A DNA stretch of 64,000 bases from positions 124,001-188,000 of the forward strand of contig JAKFVL010000006.1 in NCBI GenBank assembly GCA_021732215.1, read 5' to 3'. The notes beneath the pieces are model-generated. The model had not been told where the DNA came from and ran no database searches. It worked only from the letters and a program-made list of their open reading frames with translations. Position numbers and translations under genes: made by a program. Shown here piece by piece: positions 55,501-63,158 of the stretch; the first letter of the stretch is position 1, and each line of letters starts with the position of its first letter. This DNA comes from Hyphomicrobiales bacterium (GTDB taxonomy: Bacteria > Pseudomonadota > Alphaproteobacteria > Rhizobiales > Xanthobacteraceae).

Positions 55501-56661
55501 AATCTCCAGGACTTCATAGATACTAATGGCGGCGCAGATCATGTCCACGCTTTCGGCGGCAACGACCTGATCCTTGTTCATGACGACAACGGCTGGAATA
55601 TCGACGGCGGCGCTGGCATCGATACCATTCGCTTTGTCGGCGAAATTCATACCGGTCAGATGCCGCCGGGATCGTCTGCTTCAAATATCGAGATCATCGA
55701 TCTCAACACGACGCACGCCGATTCGCTTCTGATCGACGGCGAAGGCGCCGCTGCGGTCAACGACGACAGCACGCTGCATGTCACCGGCAACGCCGCGGAT
55801 ACGGTGAATTTCGTCAAGTCTGACTCATACCCCGGCTTCTATTGGCACCATGCCGCCCTCAGTAACGAGGATGGCTATCAGCTCTACGAGTACACCACCG
55901 GCACAAGCCAGAGCGCCACCGTGGCGGCGAGCGTCTATGTACAGGACGGCGTCGGCGTGAATTTTGCGCCGGTGCTCAATACCTCGAACTTCACCGTTAT
56001 CGACGGTGACGACGGAATCGCGACCGTGGTGGCGCTGTCGGTGTCCGATCCCGATGCGAACGATCAGTTCACGGTGACCGCGACCGCCGCTTCCCCCGGC
56101 AGCTCTGTGACCAAGGCCAACGGAGACGCGCTGCCGACCGCCCCTGCGTCCCTGACGGACATCAACGCCCTGTTCGCGAATGGGGTGAAGTATACGCCGG
56201 CCGGCTCTCCCGGCACGGATATGGTCACCTTGACCGTAACCGACAGCCATGGCGTGTCGGATCAGGTCAACTTTGTTTTCAATGTCACGGAGCCGCCGGC
56301 GAACGTTCCGATCGTGCTGACCGGGACCGACGGCAAGGATGTCCTGTTTGCGACGGGTTACGACGACGACTTCACAGGCGGGGAGGGGCGCGATCAGTTC
56401 GTGTTTACTCCGGAGTCCGGCATGCAGTCCAATGCCGATAGGATCCTGGATTTCGAGGATGGTCTGGACAAGATCGATCTCCGTGCGTTCTCTTCGGAGG
56501 TCGATGCCGGCAATTTCACGAGTTGGCTGGCAGATCATGCCACGCCCGCAAACGGCGACACGCTGATCGAGTTCGACGCCGGTAACTCTATTCTCGTCAA
56601 GAACGTCGCCAACCTCCAGGCCAACGACTTCATCCTGCATCCGGGCACCCTCGTCGCCTGA
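49522..56661 (+). CDS. Giant FecR/VCBS/RTX type I-secreted surface protein
   Basis: A 2379-residue acidic protein. An N-terminal module (residues 1-118) resembles the retention region of type I-secreted adhesins, a FecR domain follows (about 121-236), then a Pro/Asn-rich linker. About eight VCBS-type repeats run from 400 to 1450, most ending TITGTNDAPIV or similar, followed by CSPG/cadherin-like repeats to about 1900. RTX-like Gly/Asp repeats (about 1986-2030 and 2266-2300) and a C-terminal type I secretion domain (ADRILDFEDGLDKIDLRAF) end the protein. The GTG start is preceded by an aggg. It is probably a surface adhesin exported by the transporter genes downstream. A canonical LapG site (TAAG) is not seen in the N-terminus. 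The protein contains a perfect-length 122-residue tandem duplication. Confidence 0.93.
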   Translation: MNYSEKFGAASFQEISSPSLSQKDGFDFTTLGSSAQNIAHGSVIIDDAHLLFSGQYKRDGLNLVISNDEHRVIVPDYFKGDTRATLSTRDGAALSGKVVDALTGHVAYAQAGQADPPKEIGTVAKLTGTATAIRNGVSVQLNVGDKVYKSDVLESGGNSALGVTFIDGTVFSLSSNARMVLNEMVYDPNSSSNSSLLSLVQGTITFVAGQTAKNGNMRVDTPVATMGIRGTTVLVKINSADGRVQLSVERDPDGKVGSFVVYDRNTGQVIGTVTREGDKTIVTPSPTPTQPATTDSVPKTQAEKVADLIIVQQIFQQFFPDVKKDPNNANPGRQGNNGAGAVTPQTELANAQGQGTTTVNGLTVVVSTSGGSVSTAASATIISPPVIITPVSDFQAPDGKSTRFTIGGQVQPDPLIIPYIANSGRITGAETTAPTPGGFDLLALVQFDAVTGTVTYNPEDFRFLALGETATYEITFLAQTGPFTPTQTITFTVDGLKDAPIYTAGNFALPLTEPLGTGSATMFFKNGELRFNDADFSDVASGYTVRTTGVTTDGVINGLPNNAALLNMLSFTGITKAVGTTLGVITEKFSAAASVFDYLAQDEKVDLIYSIQVTDAGGDTNTSTLTVTITGTNDLPTITGATTPASTSGSVAEDGVLMASGVITFKDVDLSDTHTVSSALTDGSISDPLPGFNPATSMLGTLSVVVNEDAGDLNNVGTVSWTYTLDNMVAQKLAEGQTIIQTYTVTISDVNGATVTQPVIVTITGDNDDPTIVVDPVDVPGLGTGISTVDTGEVTEDQGVVAGVISANGVIVFQDVDLIDSHTASFVLKSSDANADLPGFDDVAPGYDSIGIFALNPVIENGADESDIGAVGWTFTLNNDNDILQSLAAGQTITLVYTVTIVDDNDAEIPQDVTIVIHGANDDPNDNAPPVIIVDQTNAIGAVIEGDSADALTDSGTITFQDIDLIDTHTIPGPLLVPTSVTVTNSQGQPQPLPGFTPGTTPAGYVGALTLTLVEDPGDPDNRGNVDWVFSVDDDDPRVQALAEGQTITQTYTVTITDTSGASATQNIVVTITGTNDAPIVASVDVTGGVTELETPAGNLTDSGTIAFTDVDLIDVHLVSATGTPIGTTLGSLTAVKDSDTTGDGSGGQLTWTYTVAASAVEYLAESEEKIESFTITLDDQNGGVITRQIDVTITGTNDAPIVASVDVTGGVTELETPAGNLTDSGTIAFTDVDLIDVHLVSATGTPIGMTLGSLTAVKDSDTTGDGSGGQLTWTYTVAASAVEYLAEGEEKIESFTITLDDQNGGVITRQIDVTITGTNDLPQFVAVAGDTQTVTITDTAMATADASFVGHYHYTDADLTDTHAGSATLTGSTNGTILGTLGGATNSEPAGATPGDAIWVYSVTGAKLDALGEGQTVTETGKLIVLDGTGQSFIPITVTLTGVNDTPVVTAASLVVSEGGTVAFTAANLGVTDPDNTSFTFTASATHGVFQTLQTTLDGDFWIDATSFTTADLAASHVRFVHDGGEAAPTFTIQADDGSTLNSASDLFAGSVSFTNVNDVPALYLDSSDAPGSGFDGTVENNGSLSAIADMPTLADVDDTVFDGVKIVLTDGLAGDFLVVFDGSEPGGESGELSNGVGWVITGTADDPDDPLTITFAGGSSAADYQFAIEQVMFGSDDGEAGPRHIEVTVNDGEADSNTAVATITVQEFDDGGNNAPVAGNDLVIIASSYSAFATSTAYNDIDPDGDTFQVSGAAYGSMPAIFEGGAYKIQGSYGTLLLYPVATSSITVGGFVDFSLSAGDYIYVIGADIDGNPLSNLSDIEDRQPGVQLTDTFAYTLADSNNAVSAPATITVTLDPAIVSANVVTPDGYNMTTLSSDLYDGIVDTIDNEDGVVLHSADGNHTIYVETKNLTFNDLDNNNYELTGGLIKGFTVVDTETGNVLFTADRYSIPATALHAALSGPNGSPAALDTIFKTYAYSISGNTGADVLDGGNLQDFIDTNGGADHVHAFGGNDLILVHDDNGWNIDGGAGIDTIRFVGEIHTGQMPPGSSASNIEIIDLNTTHADSLLIDGEGAAAVNDDSTLHVTGNAADTVNFVKSDSYPGFYWHHAALSNEDGYQLYEYTTGTSQSATVAASVYVQDGVGVNFAPVLNTSNFTVIDGDDGIATVVALSVSDPDANDQFTVTATAASPGSSVTKANGDALPTAPASLTDINALFANGVKYTPAGSPGTDMVTLTVTDSHGVSDQVNFVFNVTEPPANVPIVLTGTDGKDVLFATGYDDDFTGGEGRDQFVFTPESGMQSNADRILDFEDGLDKIDLRAFSSEVDAGNFTSWLADHATPANGDTLIEFDAGNSILVKNVANLQANDFILHPGTLVA
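52729..53460 (+). repeat. 366-bp tandem direct repeat inside adhesin gene
   Basis: Two consecutive 366-bp units (52729-53094 and 53095-53460) differ at only a handful of positions, e.g. a Thr/Met change (ggtacg/ggtatg) and a Ser/Gly change (gagagc/gagggc). They encode residues 1070-1191 and 1192-1313, one VCBS module each, indicating recent duplication or gene conversion. Confidence 0.95.
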
Positions 56662-56813
56662 AGGCTGGCCTGCCGCCCGTTAACTCCACTGGCTGGAAGG
56701 TATCTGCGATTCCCGGGCTTTATGTCATAATGCTATGGGTTTCGGGGAGGTTCGCGGCGGGCCGAGCACGGCTGGCGCGTCTGTTCTCCTTCCGCCGCCC
56801 GGCAGGTCAGGTC

Positions 56814-58577
56814 ATGAAGAGCCCGCAACGTCCAGCGCCAGGAAACGGGGCCCGCACCGAGCTCGGCGCGGCGCTGTCCTCATGCCGCGGCGCCTTTGTC
56901 GGCGTTGGCGTGATGAGCCTGATGATCAACACGCTCTATCTGTCCGGCTCGTTCTTCATGCTCGAAATCTACGACCGCGTGCTGCCGAGCCGCAGCGTGC
57001 CGACGCTCGTCGCGCTGATTATCCTCGTGGCCGGGCTGTATGTGGCGCAGGGTTTCCTCGATGTGGTCCGCTCGCGCATTCTGGTGCGGATCGGCAGCAG
57101 CCTCGACGAAAGCCTCAGCGCGCGGGTCTACGATACGGTCGTGCGGCTGCCGTTGATCGGCGGCGGCAAGGGCGAGGGGCTGCAGCCGCTGCGCGATCTC
57201 GACAGCATTCGCGGATTCCTGTCCGGCGCCGGCCCGAGCGCGCTGTTCGATCTGCCGTGGCTGCCGCTCTATCTCGGCATCTGTTTTCTGTTTCACCCGC
57301 TGATCGGATTGACCGCGCTCATCGGCGCCATTGTTCTCATCATCCTGACGGTGATGACCGAAATGATGACCAAGGTCCCGGCGCAGCGCTCCACCGGCTA
57401 CGCCATGCGCCGCAACGATCTGGCGATTTCCAGCCGCCGTAACGCCGAAGTGCTGGTGGCCATGGGCATGGCCGGCCGTCTCGCGCAGCGCTGGAGCGAG
57501 ACCAATCGCGAGTATCTCGACAACCAGCAGCGCGCCAGCGATGTCGCCGGCGGGCTTGGCGGCGTCGCCAAGGTGCTGCGCATGTTCCTGCAATCGGCGG
57601 TGCTCGCCGTCGGCGCGTGGCTCGTCATCAACCAGCAGGCGACCCCGGGCATCATCATCGCCGGCTCGATCCTGGCCGCGCGTGCGCTGGCGCCGGTCGA
57701 TCTGGCGATCGCGAACTGGAAGAGCTTCGTCGCCGCGCGGCAGGGCTGGAATCGCCTGAACAAGCTGCTGTCGCGCATGCCGGTCCGCGACGATCCGACC
57801 TTGCTCGACAGCCCGACGAAGAAACTCAGCGTCGAGGGCGTCACCGTGGTGCCGCCGGGCGAACAGCAGCGCGTTGTCGTGCAGGACATCGCCTTCACGC
57901 TCGAAGCCGGCAACGGTCTCGGTATCATCGGGCCGAGCGGTTCCGGCAAGTCGTCGCTGCTGCGCACATTGGTCGGCGTGTGGCAGCCGGCGCGGGGCAA
58001 TGTGCGTTTCGACGGTGCGGCGATCGAGCAATGGTCGCCGGACGTGCTCGGCCATCACATCGGCTACCTGCCGCAGGATGTCGAATTGTTCGCCGGCACC
58101 ATAGCCCAGAACATTGCCCGGTTTATTCCGGATGCGGACGCGGCCGGCATCATCGCGGCGGCAAAGGATGCTGGCGTGCACGATATGATCGTCCGCATGC
58201 GTGAGGGTTATGACACCCAGATCGGCGAGCACGGCAGCGTACTGTCCGCGGGGCAGGCGCAACGCATCGCGCTGGCGCGCGCGCTCTACGGCAACCCGTT
58301 CCTCGTCGTGCTCGACGAGCCGAACTCCAATCTCGACACCGAGGGCGACGAAGCGCTGACCAAGGCAATCATGTCGGTTCGCGCGCGGGGCGGCATCGTT
58401 ATCGTTGTGGCGCATCGCCCGGTCGGCATCGAGGCCGTCGATATGGTGCTGTTCCTGCGCGATGGCCGCACGCAGGCGTTCGGTCCGAAGGATCAAGTGC
58501 TGGCGCAGGTGCTGCAACGTCCCGCGGTTCCGGCGCCGATCAAGATCGTCTCCGACGGAGGAGTGACGAAAGCATGA
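56814..58577 (+). CDS. Type I secretion ABC transporter, PrtD-like
   Basis: A 587-residue inner-membrane ABC exporter. Six membrane helices (about residues 28-300) precede the nucleotide-binding domain: Walker A GPSGSGKS at 373-380, signature LSAGQAQRIALARAL (LSAGQ rather than LSGGQ) and Walker B LVVLDEPNSNLD. It lacks an N-terminal C39 peptidase-like domain, so it is of the PrtD/HasD subclass. I chose ATG 56814, preceded by an aggtcagg; ATG 56730 is a possible longer start. It follows the adhesin, its probable substrate, and overlaps the HlyD gene by 4 bp. Confidence 0.93.
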   Translation: MKSPQRPAPGNGARTELGAALSSCRGAFVGVGVMSLMINTLYLSGSFFMLEIYDRVLPSRSVPTLVALIILVAGLYVAQGFLDVVRSRILVRIGSSLDESLSARVYDTVVRLPLIGGGKGEGLQPLRDLDSIRGFLSGAGPSALFDLPWLPLYLGICFLFHPLIGLTALIGAIVLIILTVMTEMMTKVPAQRSTGYAMRRNDLAISSRRNAEVLVAMGMAGRLAQRWSETNREYLDNQQRASDVAGGLGGVAKVLRMFLQSAVLAVGAWLVINQQATPGIIIAGSILAARALAPVDLAIANWKSFVAARQGWNRLNKLLSRMPVRDDPTLLDSPTKKLSVEGVTVVPPGEQQRVVVQDIAFTLEAGNGLGIIGPSGSGKSSLLRTLVGVWQPARGNVRFDGAAIEQWSPDVLGHHIGYLPQDVELFAGTIAQNIARFIPDADAAGIIAAAKDAGVHDMIVRMREGYDTQIGEHGSVLSAGQAQRIALARALYGNPFLVVLDEPNSNLDTEGDEALTKAIMSVRARGGIVIVVAHRPVGIEAVDMVLFLRDGRTQAFGPKDQVLAQVLQRPAVPAPIKIVSDGGVTKA

Positions 58578-59884
58578 AGCCGCTCAGTGCAGGAGGATCG
58601 CACGCCTCCATCCGCATCCATCTGCTGCTCGGGCTGGCCGTGGTGCTTTTGCTCGCGGGCGGGCTCGGCGGCTGGGCCTCAACGGCGCAGATTTCCGGCG
58701 CGCTGATCGCGCCGGGCTCCATCGTCGTCGATTCCAACGTCAAGAAGGTCCAGCATCCGACCGGCGGCGTGGTTGGCGAACTGCATGCGCGCGATGGCGA
58801 TCTGGTCAAGGCCGGCGATGTATTGGTGCGGTTCGACGATACGGTGACGAAAGCGAGCCTCGCAATTGTTTCCAAGGGTCTCAACGCTCTGTGGGCGCGC
58901 GCTGCGCGTCTCGAAGCCGAACGCGAGGGCGCCGAGAAAGTCACGTTCCCGCCGGCACTGATGGATCGGATTGGCGATCTGGATGTGAAGTCGGTCATGG
59001 AAAGTGAGACCCGGCTGTTCGAGGTGCGGCTGTCGGGCCGGACCGGGCAGAAGGCACAGCTGCGTGAGCGCATCGCGCAGCTCAGGGAAGAGCTCACCGG
59101 CCTTGCCGCCCAGGAGGGCGCGAAGGCCAAGGAAATCGCCTTGATCCAGAAGGAGCTGGAAGGTGTGCGCGAACTATTCGCCAAGAATCTGGTGCAGATT
59201 TCGCGCGTCACCCAGCTTGAGCGCGATGCGGCGCGCCTGCAGGGCGACCGCGGCCAGTTCATCGCCGCCGCCGCGCAAGCCCGCGGCAAGATCGCCGAGA
59301 CCGAGCTTCAGATCATTCAGGTGGACAAGGACCTCAACACCGAAGTTTCCAAGGAACTGCGCGAAGTCAACGACAAGATCGGCGAGTTCGTCGAGCGCAA
59401 GGTGACGGCCGAGGATCAATTGCGGCGGGTCGACATTCGCGCGCCGCAGGACGGCATGGTGCTGCAGTCGACCGTGCATACGGTGGGCGGTGTTGTCACC
59501 GCCGGCGACGCCATGATGCTGATCGTGCCGCAGGCGGACAACCTGTCGGTCGAAGCCAAGGTCAATCCGCAGGATATCGATCAATTGCAGATCGGCCAGA
59601 AAACCCTGCTGCGGCTGTCGGCGCTGAACCAGCGCACCACGCCGGAGCTGAACGGTTTCGTCAGCCGCATCTCGCCGGATACCACCACCGACCCGCGCAC
59701 CGGCGTCAGCACCTATACCATCCGCATCTCGCTGCCGCCGGCGGAGGTCGCGCGGCTCGGTGAAGTGAAGCTGATCCCCGGCATGCCGGTGGAGTCGTTC
59801 GTGCAGACCGGCGAACGCACGCTGCTGGTTTATCTGGTGAAGCCGTTTCAGGATCAGTTGATGCGCGCTTTCCGCGGAAAATGA
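58574..59884 (+). CDS. Type I secretion membrane-fusion protein (HlyD/PrtE)
   Basis: A 436-residue periplasmic adaptor. One N-terminal membrane helix (about residues 14-34), a lipoyl-like half (IVVDSNVKKVQHPTGGVVGE), a long coiled coil (about 120-290) and a second beta half (RRVDIRAPQDGMVLQSTVHT and IVPQADNLSVEAKVNPQDID) follow the HlyD/PrtE plan. It bridges the ABC exporter to an outer-membrane TolC-like channel, whose gene is not in the window. It is translationally coupled to the exporter gene. Confidence 0.95.
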   Translation: MKPLSAGGSHASIRIHLLLGLAVVLLLAGGLGGWASTAQISGALIAPGSIVVDSNVKKVQHPTGGVVGELHARDGDLVKAGDVLVRFDDTVTKASLAIVSKGLNALWARAARLEAEREGAEKVTFPPALMDRIGDLDVKSVMESETRLFEVRLSGRTGQKAQLRERIAQLREELTGLAAQEGAKAKEIALIQKELEGVRELFAKNLVQISRVTQLERDAARLQGDRGQFIAAAAQARGKIAETELQIIQVDKDLNTEVSKELREVNDKIGEFVERKVTAEDQLRRVDIRAPQDGMVLQSTVHTVGGVVTAGDAMMLIVPQADNLSVEAKVNPQDIDQLQIGQKTLLRLSALNQRTTPELNGFVSRISPDTTTDPRTGVSTYTIRISLPPAEVARLGEVKLIPGMPVESFVQTGERTLLVYLVKPFQDQLMRAFRGK

Positions 59885-59903
59885 GCGGCGGTACGGAGAA
59901 GGT

Positions 59904-62141
59904 GTGAGTTTTCCCCGCAGAGCTGCCGCAAGGTTGCGTTACATGGCCCGCCGGTTCGGCGCCGGGCGCGCGCTGGGCTTGTTGCTGCTCGTTGCCATGG
60001 TGTCGCTGCGGATCATCGACCCGGTTCCGCTGGAAGGCCTGCGTCATCGGTCTTTCGATGCGTTTCAGGTCCTGAAACCTCGCGACGATACGGTTCGTCC
60101 CGTGGTGATCGTCGATATCGACGAATGGAGCATGGCGAGGTTCGGGCAATGGCCCTGGCCACGCGCGCTGCTGGCCGAACTCGTGACCAAGCTGAAAAAT
60201 CTTGGCGCAGTGGCGATTGCATTCGATGTGATCTTCTCCGAACCCGATCGGATGTCGCCGGCGACTTTCGCGCGTTCGATTCCGAACCTGGATTCGACGA
60301 CCCGGCTGAAGCTGATCGAACTTCCCAGCACCGATCAGATATTTGCCGATGCCTTGCGCGGCTCGAAGGCCGTGCTCGGCGTCTCCGGGCTTCCGCACCG
60401 GACGCCACAGCCGCTCATCCCGTTGCCGCTCACAGGGCTTGCGACCATTGGCGGCGATCCGAAACCCTTCATGTTCGATTATCCCGGGTTGCTCCGCAAT
60501 GTCCCGGAGCTCGAAAAAGCAGCGACCGGCCGCGGCGTATTCACCATCAAGACCGAGGCCGACGGAATCATCCGGCGTGTGCCGATGGTCATGCAGGTGC
60601 AGAACAACGTGATGCCGTCACTGAGCTTCGAACTGCTGCGTGCCGTTGTCGGCGCCGACACGTTCCTCATCAAGAGCGACGAGAACGGCATCAAGAGCGT
60701 TGCGCTTCCTGGATTCGAGGTGCCGACCGATCGGAACGGTCAGCTCTGGGTGCATTTCGCACGCCATGACCAGAAGCGCTTCGTGTCCGCAGTGGACGTC
60801 ATCGAAGAGCGGGTCAACCCTAACGCGATCGCGCGCAAGCTGGTGCTGATCGGCACCTCCGCGGTCGGTCTTCTGGATATCAAGACCACACCGCTCGACC
60901 CCGTCGTCCCGGGCGTCGAGATTCATGCCCAGGTCCTGGAAAGCGTGCTGACCCGGTCGGTGCTGTCGCGCCCCAACAACGCCATCGCCATCGAGCTGAT
61001 CGCCGCGGTTGTTGTCTCGCTGCTGATTATCTGGGTTGCGCCAATTTTCGGGCCCTTGTTTCTGCTCGTTTCGGGCGCCGTCGTGGCGATGATTTCGCTG
61101 GGTGCTTCCTGGTATTATTTCAGCTACGAGAAGACGCTGTACGATTTCACGTTTCCAATACTGACGACATTCTCGATCTACGTGCTGATCACGTTCTTCA
61201 GCTACATCAGCGAACAGAATCAGCGCCGCCAGATCCGCTCTGCCTTCGGCCAGTACCTTTCGCCGGCGCTGGTCGAGCAACTCGCGGGCGCGCCCGAGAA
61301 GCTAAAGCTCGGCGGCGAAGAGCGCGAGATGACCATCATGTTCAGCGACGTCCGCGGCTTTACCGCCATTTCGGAGTCGTTCAAGAGCGATCCGCAAGGA
61401 CTGACGTCGCTGATGAACCGCTTTCTGACGCCGCTCACCAATGCAATCATCAATCGCAAGGGCACGATCGACAAATATATGGGCGACGCCATCATGGCGT
61501 TCTGGAATGCACCGCTTGACGATGCAGCCCACCAGATCAACGCCTGCAATGCGGCGCTCGACATGATCGACTGCATTACTGTTCTCAACGAAGAGCGCCG
61601 GGCGGAATCCGAGGAAAGCGGCAAGCCGTTCATACCGATGAACGTCGGCATCGGCGTCAACACCGGCAACTGTGTGGTCGGTAACATGGGGTCGGATTTG
61701 CGGTTCGATTATTCGGTGCTTGGCGACAGCGTCAATCTCGCCTCGCGCATCGAAGGTCAATCGAAAGCCTACGGCGTGCCGATCATCGCTGGTTCGAAAA
61801 CCGCTCTGTCGGTGAAGGACAAATTCGCGATCCTTGAGATCGACTTCATCACCGTGAAGGGCAAGAAAGAGCCGGAGGTGATCTATGCGATCGCCGGGCG
61901 TGAGGATGTGGCCAGCTCCGGCAAATTCCAGCGCATCCGCAACCTCAACATCGAGATGCTCGCTTGCTACCGCAGTCAGGATTGGGAAGGTGCACTGCTC
62001 GCGCTTGACAAGGCACGGCTGGCGGATGGATCGAGCGCATACACGACATTATTCGACCTGTACGAGAGCCGCGTTCGCGAATTCATGGTCAATCCCCCGC
62101 CGCCGGACTGGGATGGCGTTTTCGCTCTGCAGACCAAGTGA
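59904..62141 (+). CDS. CHASE2-domain class III nucleotide cyclase
   Basis: A 745-residue signalling protein. One N-terminal helix leads to a periplasmic CHASE2 sensor domain (about residues 40-350; VVIVDIDEWSMARFGQWPWP and GVEIHAQVLESVLTRSVLS). Three membrane helices (about 365-440) and a cytoplasmic class III cyclase domain (about 470-660) follow, with metal Asp in TIMFSDVRGFTAIS and DKYMGDAIMAFWN and the product-binding DYSVLGDSVNLASRI. It should make cAMP, or cGMP if specificity differs. GTG 59904 has a ggag site; ATG 59943 is an alternative. Its place 20 bp after the secretion adaptor suggests joint expression with the exporter. Confidence 0.94.
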   Translation: MSFPRRAAARLRYMARRFGAGRALGLLLLVAMVSLRIIDPVPLEGLRHRSFDAFQVLKPRDDTVRPVVIVDIDEWSMARFGQWPWPRALLAELVTKLKNLGAVAIAFDVIFSEPDRMSPATFARSIPNLDSTTRLKLIELPSTDQIFADALRGSKAVLGVSGLPHRTPQPLIPLPLTGLATIGGDPKPFMFDYPGLLRNVPELEKAATGRGVFTIKTEADGIIRRVPMVMQVQNNVMPSLSFELLRAVVGADTFLIKSDENGIKSVALPGFEVPTDRNGQLWVHFARHDQKRFVSAVDVIEERVNPNAIARKLVLIGTSAVGLLDIKTTPLDPVVPGVEIHAQVLESVLTRSVLSRPNNAIAIELIAAVVVSLLIIWVAPIFGPLFLLVSGAVVAMISLGASWYYFSYEKTLYDFTFPILTTFSIYVLITFFSYISEQNQRRQIRSAFGQYLSPALVEQLAGAPEKLKLGGEEREMTIMFSDVRGFTAISESFKSDPQGLTSLMNRFLTPLTNAIINRKGTIDKYMGDAIMAFWNAPLDDAAHQINACNAALDMIDCITVLNEERRAESEESGKPFIPMNVGIGVNTGNCVVGNMGSDLRFDYSVLGDSVNLASRIEGQSKAYGVPIIAGSKTALSVKDKFAILEIDFITVKGKKEPEVIYAIAGREDVASSGKFQRIRNLNIEMLACYRSQDWEGALLALDKARLADGSSAYTTLFDLYESRVREFMVNPPPPDWDGVFALQTK

Positions 62142-62314
62142 TTTCTGGCGTCTCGCGATGGGACGAAACGCCGCTGCTGCGCGCGGTGATTGTGGCCGAT
62201 CTTCCACAGCCTCGGGCAAAAGCCGCGCGGCCGGGTCGCATCCGGTTCCGGTTCCGGTATACTGCGGCAGCCTTGTGAATCCGATGTCTCCAGATTCTTC
62301 CGCCGAGCCGAAAT

Positions 62315-63145
62315 ATGTCTTCACCTTCGATGTTCGTGCGTTTCTGGGGCGTTCGCGGCAGTATTCCGTGCCCCGGGCCGGGTAAAGCCCGTTACGGCGG
62401 ACACACGTCCTGCGTCGAAGTGCGTTGCGGCGATCAACTCCTCGTCTTCGATGCCGGCAGCGGTATCCGTGTGCTCGGCAACGCGCTGCAAGCCGAGAAC
62501 AAGGCCTGCGACGTCGACCTGTTTTTTTCCCATTGCCATATCGATCATCTGCTTGGGCTGCCGTTCTTCGCTCCGCTGTTCGACGGCGGCCACCGCCTCA
62601 GATTGTTCAGCGGCCACATGACGGCCGAGGGCGGGATCGCGGCTGCGATCGACAAGCTGATGAGCTTCCCGCTGTTTCCGGTTGGCATCGACATGGCGAA
62701 AGCCAAACTCGAATTCCGGGATTTCAAAGCGGGGGAGACGTTGTCGCCGCGCCCCGGCATCACGATTCGGACCGCGCCGCTGGTTCATCCGGGCGGAGCG
62801 ACCGGCTACCGCGTCGAATACCAGGGACGCTCGGTCGCCTATCTGACCGATCTTGAAATCAGCGAGGACCTCGACTCGCGCATCGTGGCGCTGGCGGATG
62901 CCGCTGACGTGCTGATCGTCGATGCGACCTACACCGACGACGAGTTGCCGCAGCACGAAGGCTGGGGTCACTCAAGCTGGCAGCAAGTGGTGAGGCTGGC
63001 AAAGCAGGCGAAGGCAAAGACTCTCTGTTTGTTTCATCACGATCCTGATCATGACGATGCCTTCATGGATCGGGTTGCGGCCGATGCCGCAGCCGCGCTG
63101 CCCGGCACCATCGTGGCGAAGGACGGCCTGATCATTCCGCTGTGA
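62315..63145 (+). CDS. MBL-fold hydrolase next to cyclase
   Basis: A 276-residue metallo-beta-lactamase-fold enzyme. MFVRFWGVRGSIPCPGPG opens the domain, SHCHIDHLLGLPFF near residue 72 is the HxHxDH metal site, and VAYLTDLEIS and CLFHHDPDHDD supply later ligands. The family contains phosphodiesterases that act on cyclic nucleotides or RNA, and the N-terminal VRGS motif is shared with such enzymes. Being the next gene after a cyclase, it could degrade the cyclic nucleotide, but this is inference. ATG 62330 is an alternative start. Confidence 0.85.
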   Translation: MSSPSMFVRFWGVRGSIPCPGPGKARYGGHTSCVEVRCGDQLLVFDAGSGIRVLGNALQAENKACDVDLFFSHCHIDHLLGLPFFAPLFDGGHRLRLFSGHMTAEGGIAAAIDKLMSFPLFPVGIDMAKAKLEFRDFKAGETLSPRPGITIRTAPLVHPGGATGYRVEYQGRSVAYLTDLEISEDLDSRIVALADAADVLIVDATYTDDELPQHEGWGHSSWQQVVRLAKQAKAKTLCLFHHDPDHDDAFMDRVAADAAAALPGTIVAKDGLIIPL

Positions 63146-63158
63146 TGTTGTCCGCCGC

